The notes: generated by a model from the sequence alone, not told the origin. Positions 1-6,170 are shown, counted from the stretch's first letter. The stretch: 8,609 nt of DNA from JARRJY01 sp050116415 (GCA_050116415.1 JASFOS010000091.1:1-8609), one strand, 5' to 3'. Numbers and translations: made by a program.

Positions 1-117
1 GTGGCCACCCATGACCTGGAGATGATTTCACGTATGTCGCATCGCATCCTGGAGCTGAAACAGGGACAGCTGGTTAAAGACAGCAAGCAGGGCATTGCAC
101 AAGGAATGGAACTATGA
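1..117 (+). CDS. ftsE: Cell division ATP-binding protein FtsE, C-terminal fragment
   Basis: Only the last 38 residues are present; the frame is open at the left edge and stops at a TGA at 115-117. The fragment starts with VATHD, the H-loop (switch histidine) found near the end of ABC-transporter ATPase domains, followed by a typical FtsE-like tail (ISRMSHRILELKQGQL). FtsE is the cytoplasmic ATPase that pairs with FtsX at the division septum. Its stop overlaps the ftsX start codon in an ATGA arrangement, so the two are translationally coupled. The identification leans on the following ftsX as much as on this short piece. Walker A, Walker B and signature motifs lie outside the window. Confidence 0.9.
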   Translation: MATHDLEMISRMSHRILELKQGQLVKDSKQGIAQGMEL

Positions 118-1079
118 AAACCGGTCATCCACGACGTGCGCTGCGTTTCAGCCTGCTCACCTTGCTCAGGACCTACCTGCTGCGCCACCTGCAGGTGTTC
201 TTCTACAGCCTGGGGCAACTGATACGCCACCCTTTTTCCTTGTTCATGACCGCGGCAGTGATTGGCATCGCGCTGGCGTTACCCACCGGCCTGCACGTAG
301 TGCTGAAAAACATCCAGCAGCTAAGTGGCGAATGGGACCGCACCACGCAGATCTCGGTATTCCTGAAAACCGAGACCAGCGAGCAGCGTGCCCGTGACCT
401 GCAAAAACAGATCAGCCGTTTTCCTGAAGTTGAAAAAGTGAGCTACATTTCAAAGCAACAGGCACTGGATGAGTTCCAACGCCTGTCCGGCTTTGGCGAT
501 GCCCTGAAGGCCCTGCAGCATAACCCGTTGCCCTCGGTGCTACTTGTCCAGCCACGCACTAGCCTGGATGAAAAAAACACCGGCGGCCAGTTAATCGACA
601 AGCTGCAACGTTTAAAAGGTGTCGACATCGCCCAGCGTGATGAACAATGGATCAAACGTCTGTACGCGATCATTGATATTGTGCGCCGTGGCGTGGTGCT
701 ACTCTCGATCATGCTGGCGCTGGCCGTGTTGCTGGTGGTCGGCAATACCATCCGCCTGGCGATTCAAAACCGGCGCGACGAGATCATTGTCACCAAGCTG
801 ATCGGCGGCACCAATGCCTTTATTCGCCGCCCCTTCCTGTATACTGGTTTCTGGTATGGTTTATTCGGCGGCTTCATCGCACTGTTACTGGTAAGCTTGT
901 CCTTGCTGCTGCTCAATGGGCCTGTTGAACAACTGACCAGCCTGTACCAGGGTGATTTCAGCCTGGCCAATATCAGTTTTGCCACCGGCATGCTGCTGTT
1001 GCTCGCCAGCATCCTGCTGGGGCTCGCCGGCTCGTGGCTGGCGGTGGGACGCCACCTGCGCGACATCGAACCGCGCTGA
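114..1079 (+). CDS. ftsX: Cell division protein FtsX
   Basis: This 321-residue protein has the FtsX layout. A basic cytoplasmic N-terminus precedes a first membrane helix at about residues 42-62. A periplasmic domain of about 120 residues follows (around 70-180). Three more helices lie at about 193-215, 242-268 and 288-312, and the C-terminus is short and basic. The loop with NRRDEIIVTKLIGGT (219-233) is the conserved cytoplasmic segment expected to contact the ATPase FtsE. In characterised bacteria the FtsEX complex uses ATP hydrolysis to switch on murein hydrolases through the FtsX periplasmic domain. The ATG at 114 overlaps the ftsE stop, and an AAGGA ribosome site lies about 9 bases upstream inside ftsE. 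The length is slightly under that of E. coli FtsX, and nothing looks broken. Confidence 0.96.
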   Translation: MKTGHPRRALRFSLLTLLRTYLLRHLQVFFYSLGQLIRHPFSLFMTAAVIGIALALPTGLHVVLKNIQQLSGEWDRTTQISVFLKTETSEQRARDLQKQISRFPEVEKVSYISKQQALDEFQRLSGFGDALKALQHNPLPSVLLVQPRTSLDEKNTGGQLIDKLQRLKGVDIAQRDEQWIKRLYAIIDIVRRGVVLLSIMLALAVLLVVGNTIRLAIQNRRDEIIVTKLIGGTNAFIRRPFLYTGFWYGLFGGFIALLLVSLSLLLLNGPVEQLTSLYQGDFSLANISFATGMLLLLASILLGLAGSWLAVGRHLRDIEPR

Positions 1080-1094
1080 CTTATCTTCACAAAA

Positions 1095-1106
1095 AGTAAG
1101 CTTACT
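1095..1106. repeat. Perfect 12-bp palindrome in the ftsX-dgc gap
   Basis: AGTAAGCTTACT is its own reverse complement. It sits 15 bp after the ftsX stop and about 65 bp before the start of the diguanylate cyclase gene. Eight bases of it (AGTAAGCT) recur at 1163-1170, directly against the ATG. It could be an operator for a dimeric regulator, but no known regulator consensus is recognised and chance is possible. Confidence 0.35.
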
Positions 1107-1110
1107 GGCT

Positions 1111-1141
1111 TCAGGTTTTCGCGCTTGTGCCGATAACCTGA
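1111..1141. other. Imperfect inverted repeat or hairpin before the diguanylate cyclase gene
   Basis: TCAGGTT at 1111-1117 pairs with AACCTGA at 1135-1141. After one T-T mismatch, TCG at 1119-1121 pairs with CGA at 1131-1133, leaving a 9-base loop. No run of T follows, so it does not look like an intrinsic terminator for ftsX. It could be a structured leader, a processing or attenuation element, or an operator. A TATAAA box at 1151-1156 is -10-like but has no convincing -35, so I do not call a promoter. Confidence 0.45.
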
Positions 1142-1170
1142 GACAACAACTATAAATGCTCAAGTAAGCT

Positions 1171-2511
1171 ATGTCTGAAACTACACGTATCATGGTTATC
1201 GACGGCTCGACCGTCACCCGGGAAATACTCGCACGTATTTTGCGTGACGAGATTGATCATTCCGAGGTGGTAACCTGCAAATCCGGTGAAGAAGCACTGG
1301 CCTTGCTTGCCGAGCAGAAATTTGACCTGATCACCACGGCGTTACTGTTATCTGACATGGATGGCCTGGCCCTGAGCCGCCAGATCCGTGACTCCAATAT
1401 TCATAATTACACGCCAATCATCGTGGTATCCGGTGATGCCGACTCCCGCCTGTTACGGGAAGGGTTTGAAGCGGGGGTCACGGATTACTTCGACAAGTCC
1501 AAGGGCTACAAGGCGTTTGGCAGCTTCATCAAGTCCTTTATCCAGCGCAATTCCGGACTGGCCGGACATATCCTGTTTGTCGAAGACAGCCGCACCGCCG
1601 CGGCCGTGACACGCAAGATACTGGAAAAACATGGACTCAAGGTGACCCATACCACTTCCGCCGAGGAAGCCCTAAAGCTGCTCGAGAAGCAGGTTAACAA
1701 AACCGATTCGTTTGATGCCTTTGACATGGTCATTACCGATTTTTACCTGGTGGGCAGCATGACCGGTGGCGATCTGCTGCACGCCATCCGGGTCCGTTTT
1801 CGCTACTCGCAACAGGAACTGCCGGTGCTGGTGATCACCGGCAATGATGAAAACCAGGTCGAGGTGTTTCATGCCGGGGGCAATGACTTTGTCACCAAGC
1901 CGATTATCGAGGAAGTCCTGCTGGCGCGGGTTCGTGCGCTGTTGCTGATCAAGCACCAGTTTGACGCATTAAAACAGCAAACCGAGGCGATGCGCTGGAT
2001 TGCTGCCACCGACAGCCTGACGGGTGTGCGCAGCAAACGCTACCTGCTCGATAACGGCGAGGACTTCATCCATGCCTCGCACAACCAGCCAGTGTGGGCC
2101 ATGTTGATCGACATCGACCACTTCAAGGCCATCAACGATACCCTGGGCCACATCACCGGTGACCACGTACTGGCCGAACTGGGCAACAAGCTCAACAGCA
2201 GCTTCCCTGACGACATCGTGGTGCGCTTTGGTGGCGAGGAATTCTGTATTCTTATCGCCAATATTGACCGTGAGCAAATGCTGGCCAAAGCCGAACAACT
2301 GCGTGCCGAGGTTGAGGATTTGCAACCCGCCGAAGTGGACATCACCATCAGTATCGGCCTGGCAACTACCGAGGATCATCCCAACGAGCCGCTGACTCGC
2401 TTCCTGGCGCTGGCCGACAAGGCGCTTTATCACGCCAAGGAAAATGGCCGTAACCAGCTGGCCGTTTGTTGCAAGCAGGGCACCCAGGGCCACACTCGCC
2501 AACAGGCCTGA
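1171..2511 (+). CDS. REC-REC-GGDEF response regulator, probable diguanylate cyclase
   Basis: This 446-residue soluble protein resembles PleD in architecture and is expected to make cyclic di-GMP from two GTP. Residues 1-125 form a receiver domain that is degenerate: the phosphoacceptor position is Ala57 (context TALLLSDMDG) and the acidic pair is Asp11-Gly12, although Ser87 and Lys109 remain. Residues 132-255 form a second, intact receiver with Glu138-Asp139, Asp190, Thr223 and Lys243. The GGDEF domain starts at DSLTG (281-285) and has the metal and substrate residues LIDIDHF (312-318) plus an active GGEEF (354-358). The inhibitory RxxD site has Phe345 in place of Arg, so product inhibition there is probably lost. 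The start at 1171 leaves the whole first receiver in place; the ribosome site is weak. The gene lies 91 bp after ftsX and may be cotranscribed with it. No cognate kinase is in the window. Confidence 0.93.
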   Translation: MSETTRIMVIDGSTVTREILARILRDEIDHSEVVTCKSGEEALALLAEQKFDLITTALLLSDMDGLALSRQIRDSNIHNYTPIIVVSGDADSRLLREGFEAGVTDYFDKSKGYKAFGSFIKSFIQRNSGLAGHILFVEDSRTAAAVTRKILEKHGLKVTHTTSAEEALKLLEKQVNKTDSFDAFDMVITDFYLVGSMTGGDLLHAIRVRFRYSQQELPVLVITGNDENQVEVFHAGGNDFVTKPIIEEVLLARVRALLLIKHQFDALKQQTEAMRWIAATDSLTGVRSKRYLLDNGEDFIHASHNQPVWAMLIDIDHFKAINDTLGHITGDHVLAELGNKLNSSFPDDIVVRFGGEEFCILIANIDREQMLAKAEQLRAEVEDLQPAEVDITISIGLATTEDHPNEPLTRFLALADKALYHAKENGRNQLAVCCKQGTQGHTRQQA

Positions 2512-2557
2512 CCTTCTAAGCGACTGTTTTTATTGTATTTATTATCAGATCATGACA

Positions 2558-2585
2558 GGAACTTTCCCCCTCGTTGGCACTCTAA
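2558..2585 (+). promoter_or_regulatory. Candidate sigma-E (RpoE) promoter of rpoH
   Basis: GGAACTT at 2558-2564 is followed after exactly 16 bp by TCTAA at 2581-2585. This fits the E. coli-type sigma-E consensus of GGAACTT, a spacer of about 16, and TCnnA. Transcription would start near 2590-2592, leaving a leader of about 42 bases before the rpoH ATG. In E. coli, rpoH is known to have a sigma-E promoter (P3), so the placement makes biological sense. The -10 element overlaps the left arm of the CIRCE operator. Confidence 0.75.
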
Positions 2586-2600
2586 GGGTTTGAGTGCTAG
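2574..2600. promoter_or_regulatory. CIRCE operator (HrcA-binding site) upstream of rpoH
   Basis: The arms are TTGGCACTC at 2574-2582 and GAGTGCTAG at 2592-2600, separated by exactly 9 bp. The known CIRCE consensus is TTAGCACTC-N9-GAGTGCTAA, so each arm matches 8 of 9 positions. The operator covers the sigma-E -10 and the -35, spacer and part of the -10 of the sigma-70 promoter, a position where bound HrcA should block RNA polymerase. HrcA is a repressor whose activity depends on GroEL and which releases CIRCE on heat shock. No hrcA gene is in the window, so its presence in this genome is an assumption. Confidence 0.85.
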
Positions 2601-2603
2601 AAT
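2574..2603 (+). promoter_or_regulatory. Candidate sigma-70 promoter of rpoH with extended -10
   Basis: The -35 TTGGCA (2574-2579) matches TTGACA at 5 of 6 positions. The -10 TAGAAT (2598-2603) matches TATAAT at 5 of 6, with an 18-bp spacer. A TG at 2595-2596, one base before the -10, makes it an extended -10. The start site would fall near 2610-2612, giving a leader of only about 22 bases. The promoter almost coincides with the CIRCE operator, which partly explains its sequence, so some of the resemblance could be incidental. Confidence 0.65.
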
Positions 2604-2616
2604 TAAGCCCTAACTT

Positions 2617-2624
2617 AAGGAGAG
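2617..2624 (+). promoter_or_regulatory. Strong ribosome binding site deciding the rpoH start
   Basis: AAGGAGAG ends 8 bases before the ATG at 2633. This fixes the rpoH start there and excludes the in-frame GTG at 2594, which lies inside the promoter and operator. It is the strongest Shine-Dalgarno sequence that I see in the window. Confidence 0.9.
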
Positions 2625-2632
2625 CCAAACGC

Positions 2633-3481
2633 ATGACTCAAAGCCTTGAACTGCAACTCGCAGCTGCCACAGGTAGCCTGGAATCCTATAGCCAGGCAGT
2701 AAGAAATATTCCGATCCTGAGTGCAGAGGAAGAGCGTGATCTTGCCGTGCGCCTGCGGGATCATGAAGACCTGGAAGCGGCACAAAAACTCGTGCTTTCA
2801 CACCTGCGCTTTGTAATGCATATCGCACGTAGCTATAGCGGTTATGGCCTGGCACAGGCTGACCTGATCCAGGAAGGCAATATCGGCTTGATGAAAGCCG
2901 TCAAGCGCTTTGACCCGGAACAGGGTGTGCGCCTGGTTTCTTTCGCGGTGTACTGGATACGCGCGGAAATCCACGAATTTATTTTACGCAACTGGCGTAT
3001 CGTCAAGGTTGCCACCACCAAGGCACAACGCAAACTGTTCTTTAATCTGCGTAGTGCCAAGAAACGCCTTGGCTGGCTGAGCCAGGATGAGGCAAATGCG
3101 GTCGCCGATGACTTGGGCGTTTCCTCCAAGGAAGTATTTGAAATGGAGTCACGTCTTAGCGGACATGATCTTGGTTTTGACGAACCGGCCGACGATGACA
3201 GTGAATCATACAACCCGTCACCGGTTGCCTATCTGCAAGATAACAGTTATGAGCCCTCTCGTATTGCCGAAGCGGATAACTGGGAAGATCATAATCAACA
3301 GCGTCTTTATCATGCACTGGATAGCCTGGATGAACGTAGCCGTGACATCGTACAGCGTCGCTGGTTAACGGATGACAAGACTACCTTGCATGACCTGGCT
3401 GATAAGTACGAGATTTCCGCGGAACGTATTCGTCAGCTGGAAAACAACGCTATCAAGAAGTTACGCAACGCCATGGCATAA
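2633..3481 (+). CDS. rpoH: RNA polymerase sigma-32 factor RpoH (heat-shock sigma factor)
   Basis: This 282-residue protein directs RNA polymerase to heat-shock promoters for chaperones and proteases. It aligns almost end to end with E. coli RpoH (284 residues). Region 2 includes DLIQEGNIGLMKAVKRF (77-93) and the -10-recognition segment through FAVYWIRAEIHEFILRNW (104-121). The RpoH-specific box QRKLFFNLR is at 132-140. Region 4 carries the -35 helix-turn-helix, ending SAERIRQLENNAIKKLR (262-278). In the turnover-control patch known from E. coli, Leu47 and Ala50 are kept, while Lys51 is Gln and Ile54 is Val. The ATG is chosen from the strong ribosome site 8 bases upstream and from agreement with the E. 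coli N-terminus. Upstream lie sigma-E and sigma-70 promoter elements under a CIRCE operator. A terminator follows about 20 bp after the stop. Confidence 0.98.
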   Translation: MTQSLELQLAAATGSLESYSQAVRNIPILSAEEERDLAVRLRDHEDLEAAQKLVLSHLRFVMHIARSYSGYGLAQADLIQEGNIGLMKAVKRFDPEQGVRLVSFAVYWIRAEIHEFILRNWRIVKVATTKAQRKLFFNLRSAKKRLGWLSQDEANAVADDLGVSSKEVFEMESRLSGHDLGFDEPADDDSESYNPSPVAYLQDNSYEPSRIAEADNWEDHNQQRLYHALDSLDERSRDIVQRRWLTDDKTTLHDLADKYEISAERIRQLENNAIKKLRNAMA

Positions 3482-3500
3482 CTAGTACGCTGTTACTGGT

Positions 3501-3537
3501 AAAAAAAGCCGCCCTGGTTATCAGGGCGGCTTTTTTA
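3501..3537. terminator. Bidirectional intrinsic terminator between rpoH and the convergent operon
   Basis: The stem GCCGCCCTG (3508-3516) pairs perfectly with CAGGGCGGC (3522-3530) around a 5-base loop. It is flanked by seven A on the left and six T on the right, so it can terminate from either side. It ends rpoH on the plus strand. For the minus-strand operon it begins 4 bp beyond the last gene's TAA, with the stop codon lying partly inside the T-tract. Confidence 0.96.
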
Positions 3538-4212
3538 TTTGTCATCGTCTTCCGGATCCATGTCCGGTATTTCTTCCAGGTCTTCCGGTGTCAGCTTTTC
3601 CTTGCCCGCGTCTTTATTCTGAAGTTTCTGTTTAAGCTGGTACATTTCATTTTTAAGACGCTGCTCACCTTCCTTTGAACCACCTTCGTACATGTTGGCA
3701 TATTCAGCCATCATGGTTTCCATGCTTTCCATCGAGGCTTCAAGATCAGCCTCCAGCTTGGCGTTTTTCTTACGTAGCTCCTGGTTTTCCTTGCGTAGAA
3801 TATGTTCATTATCCCGCCCTTTCTCGACCACTTCGGCAGCCTGCTTACCCAGTAGACTGTAACCTTGTGCCAGCGCCTGTACATCCTTGTCAAAATTTGA
3901 AATTTTATCCTTCTCTTTTCCGATAAAGAACTTGGTGACCCGGTTATAAATACGCTTTTCAAAACCCAGTAAGCCATCGGCTTTTTTCTCGGCTTCTTCA
4001 TCATCCAGTTCATAATCCTGCTTGAGTATCTCCAGCAGGTGTTCACGCCTGACAGCCTCGTTTTCCTTCAACTTTTTAACCAGCTTGACAACCAGCGCAC
4101 GATCGCTGCGACGACGTTTCAAAAATATATAAACGACAAAACCAACGGCGATGGCCAGTAAAATGCCAACCTCGGCAAAAATCACCAGGATACTGACCAG
4201 GCTCTCACTCAT
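3535..4212 (-). CDS. Uncharacterised membrane-anchored coiled-coil protein
   Basis: I do not recognise this 225-residue protein as a named family. It has one N-terminal membrane helix (about 7-31) with no cleavage site and then a basic stop-transfer KRRR (32-35), which places the rest in the cytoplasm. Residues 36-130 are mostly charged helix, with a distinct middle segment around GFEKRIYNRVTKFFIGKEK (83-101). Residues 136-200 are predicted coiled coil rich in Lys, Glu, Leu and Met. The tail (208-225) is very acidic, ending EDDDK. Its ATG overlaps the stop of the upstream von Willebrand gene in an ATGA, so the two are cotranslated and probably work together. A structural or scaffolding role is only an inference from shape. 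The stop abuts a terminator. Confidence 0.85.
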   Translation of the reverse strand: MSESLVSILVIFAEVGILLAIAVGFVVYIFLKRRRSDRALVVKLVKKLKENEAVRREHLLEILKQDYELDDEEAEKKADGLLGFEKRIYNRVTKFFIGKEKDKISNFDKDVQALAQGYSLLGKQAAEVVEKGRDNEHILRKENQELRKKNAKLEADLEASMESMETMMAEYANMYEGGSKEGEQRLKNEMYQLKQKLQNKDAGKEKLTPEDLEEIPDMDPEDDDK

Positions 4213-6044
4213 AATACCATCTCGTTTTCTTCCTCGGTGTCCCTGGCATTACTGCGTTTTTTCCAGATTTTATAGGCAATAAAACCTGCAATTATCAATA
4301 TCACGTTGATGACCAGTGTCATGGACATAATAAACACCAGGTTAACCTCGTCCTCATCATTTTCCTGTTTTTCTAATTCACTGTTTTTCTCACCTGCTGC
4401 AGGCTTACTGGCCTTGTCGTCAGCTTCCTGCTCGCTAGACGCTTGCTCAGCTTGCTGTTGTGCCCCGCTCTGTTCTTCTGCCACTTGTTGTTTTTGTTCT
4501 GACATGGCGATGGCTTGCTTGCTGTCTGTTAAAGACAGTTTTTCCTCGAATTCAAGCTTCAACGGTTTATCGTCCATCCGTGTCCCGATCAACGTGATAG
4601 TCACGTCTTTGCCCTGGTAAGCCGCAGAGACCGTGGCAAGCCACTCATTATTTTCGCCCTGGGTAAACGTTGATACTTTTCCATCAGGTAGTGTTACCTG
4701 CGCCGAAACCGTCGATAGCTGCAGGATATCGCTACGAGGTGTCAGCACCAGGTTGAAATCGTTTTCACCGGCTGGTCGAATTTCAAACTCGGCCGCTGTA
4801 TCGTAAACCTGTACCAGGTGCCTGAATTCCCGTTTAAAGGTTGGTCCGCCAACCTGTACTGATAACATGTGTTGCCCAGGCGTTAAACTGTTGCCTAACT
4901 GGGTGGTATAAACACCATCCTGCTTGAGATCATCAGGCGGCAAACCATCATCACGTAGCTCGGCTGTGAAGGTATCTCCCTGTCTTTTATCCTGGATCAA
5001 ATTAAAATCAACAAGCGACAGAAAATCACTGCGCGTGATCTTTTTGCCATCCTCGGCAAGGTGCGCTTTTATCGGTAACTCATCACCTGCCAGTAGACTA
5101 TTCGGTAATGTGGCCACCTTCAGGCGCAGGTTGGTGACCACCATGACCCGGTTATCCGGATCGGCCTCGGTTTGCAACTGCCATTGCCCGGCGAGCGGTT
5201 TCTTGATGGTGACCAGTTCATAACCCTGCTCCTGGTGCCAGCGCACATCCTGATCGTGCTTCGCCTGGGAAATGGTTTCATTGTCCGGGGTGATAATTTT
5301 TGCCGTGTGCCCTTCTTTTGAATGAAACAATACCAGCGTCATATCGCTGACCTGTTTGTCGACATCGAATTTATTGGCCTTGATCGGCAATGTATCCACT
5401 GGCGTTGATTTTTCGAACAGGCGTAAAAATACTTTTTGTAACTGTGCTGCATTATCAACCCGCTCGTACCAGCCACCGGTTAAGGAAGAGATTTGTTTGA
5501 GTAACTCATGATCGGCGTCTTTGGATAGCGCCACGGTATGCACCCTGGCGCGTGCTTTTTTCAGGCGCGGCAACAGTTCTTCGATGATGCGTTGACGTGA
5601 CTGGGCATTGACCTGTTCATCCTCGGAAATATCAACGACCCCATCGGTCAGCAATATCAGGTTGCGTTGCGCACTGGGATCAGGAGTGCGCCAGCCAAAA
5701 CTGGCCTTGCGCAAGGCGTCCTCGATATTGGTATAGAGGCCCCGTGAATGGATGCTGGCGGCTTCGGCACGCGCCTGCTCTTTCCAGCTGGCGTCTACCT
5801 CGCCATGCTTGACGTTCATATTCACATACTGGCCGAAGGTCCACACCCCGGCCCGGGTGCCTGCTGGCAGCAACTCCACCAGCAGTTTCAGTGCCGGTGC
5901 ACGCAGGTTGGCCGGGTCATTGTTTTTCATACTGCCCGACACATCGATCACGGTCCGTACGTCGGGTACCGGGTCGAGCGCATAGGCCTGGCCATGGATA
6001 GCCAACAAAAGTATAAAACTGAGCCAATGCGTGATTTTAATCAT
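4209..6044 (-). CDS. Exported von Willebrand factor A domain protein with C-terminal membrane anchor
   Basis: This 611-residue protein begins with a signal peptide (1-22, AYA then LDP). A VWA domain (about 28-210) has a complete metal-ion-dependent adhesion site: DVSGS (Asp34, Ser36, Ser38), Thr105 and Asp134 in LLTDG. Residues about 220-500 look like repeated beta-sandwich modules; one carries DDG...QDGVYT (365-380), a motif seen in exported proteins with variable anchors. A low-complexity Gln/Glu/Ala/Lys linker (510-565) leads to a membrane helix (about 567-591), a basic KIWKKR stop and a short acidic cytoplasmic tail. The mature domain should therefore face the periplasm. It loosely recalls conserved VWA proteins of Vibrio and Shewanella (possibly TIGR03503), which I cannot check. 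No clear ribosome site precedes the ATG, but no in-frame ATG lies upstream before a stop. Ligand and function are unknown. Confidence 0.88.
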   Translation of the reverse strand: MIKITHWLSFILLLAIHGQAYALDPVPDVRTVIDVSGSMKNNDPANLRAPALKLLVELLPAGTRAGVWTFGQYVNMNVKHGEVDASWKEQARAEAASIHSRGLYTNIEDALRKASFGWRTPDPSAQRNLILLTDGVVDISEDEQVNAQSRQRIIEELLPRLKKARARVHTVALSKDADHELLKQISSLTGGWYERVDNAAQLQKVFLRLFEKSTPVDTLPIKANKFDVDKQVSDMTLVLFHSKEGHTAKIITPDNETISQAKHDQDVRWHQEQGYELVTIKKPLAGQWQLQTEADPDNRVMVVTNLRLKVATLPNSLLAGDELPIKAHLAEDGKKITRSDFLSLVDFNLIQDKRQGDTFTAELRDDGLPPDDLKQDGVYTTQLGNSLTPGQHMLSVQVGGPTFKREFRHLVQVYDTAAEFEIRPAGENDFNLVLTPRSDILQLSTVSAQVTLPDGKVSTFTQGENNEWLATVSAAYQGKDVTITLIGTRMDDKPLKLEFEEKLSLTDSKQAIAMSEQKQQVAEEQSGAQQQAEQASSEQEADDKASKPAAGEKNSELEKQENDEDEVNLVFIMSMTLVINVILIIAGFIAYKIWKKRSNARDTEEENEMVL

Positions 6045-6080
6045 GATTGTTATTAGTTGGTTAGATCCTGTTAAAGATAG

Positions 6081-6099
6081 CAGTAAAAGTCAGTAAAAG
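6081..6099. repeat. Two CAGTAAAAG repeats one helical turn apart, upstream of the VWA operon
   Basis: CAGTAAAAG occurs at 6081-6089 and again at 6091-6099, a 10-bp period that puts both copies on the same face of the helix. They lie 37-55 bp upstream of the VWA start codon, where an activator or repressor might bind. The surrounding 6045-6170 is AT-rich. TTGATA-like hexamers occur on the minus strand at 6131-6136, but no convincing paired -10 was found, so the operon promoter is not called. Confidence 0.35.
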
Positions 6100-6170
6100 C
6101 ATGTAGTTATCAATCTTTTTTAATTAAATTTATCAAAAAATAGTGCTAACTCGATATTTTTCGTCATACA

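Noticed and set aside
1111..1141. Intrinsic terminator for ftsX
   Set aside because: The hairpin is followed by GACAACAAC rather than a T-run on the plus strand.
1969..2502. 177-residue open frame antisense to the cyclase gene
   Set aside because: It is a codon-bias shadow of the GGDEF coding region, with no recognisable domain or start signals.
2574..2600. Sigma-54 (-24/-12) promoter suggested by TTGGCAC
   Set aside because: No GC doublet occurs at the required distance after the GG; the position expected for it reads GT.
2594..2632. Longer rpoH reading frame from the in-frame GTG at 2594
   Set aside because: The GTG lies inside the CIRCE arm and promoter, the extra 13 residues do not resemble RpoH, and the strong ribosome site serves the ATG at 2633.
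6141..6149. CIRCE-like half-site TAGTGCTAA upstream of the VWA operon
   Set aside because: It matches one arm at 8 of 9 positions, but the partner arm at the N9 distance (6123-6131) is absent.
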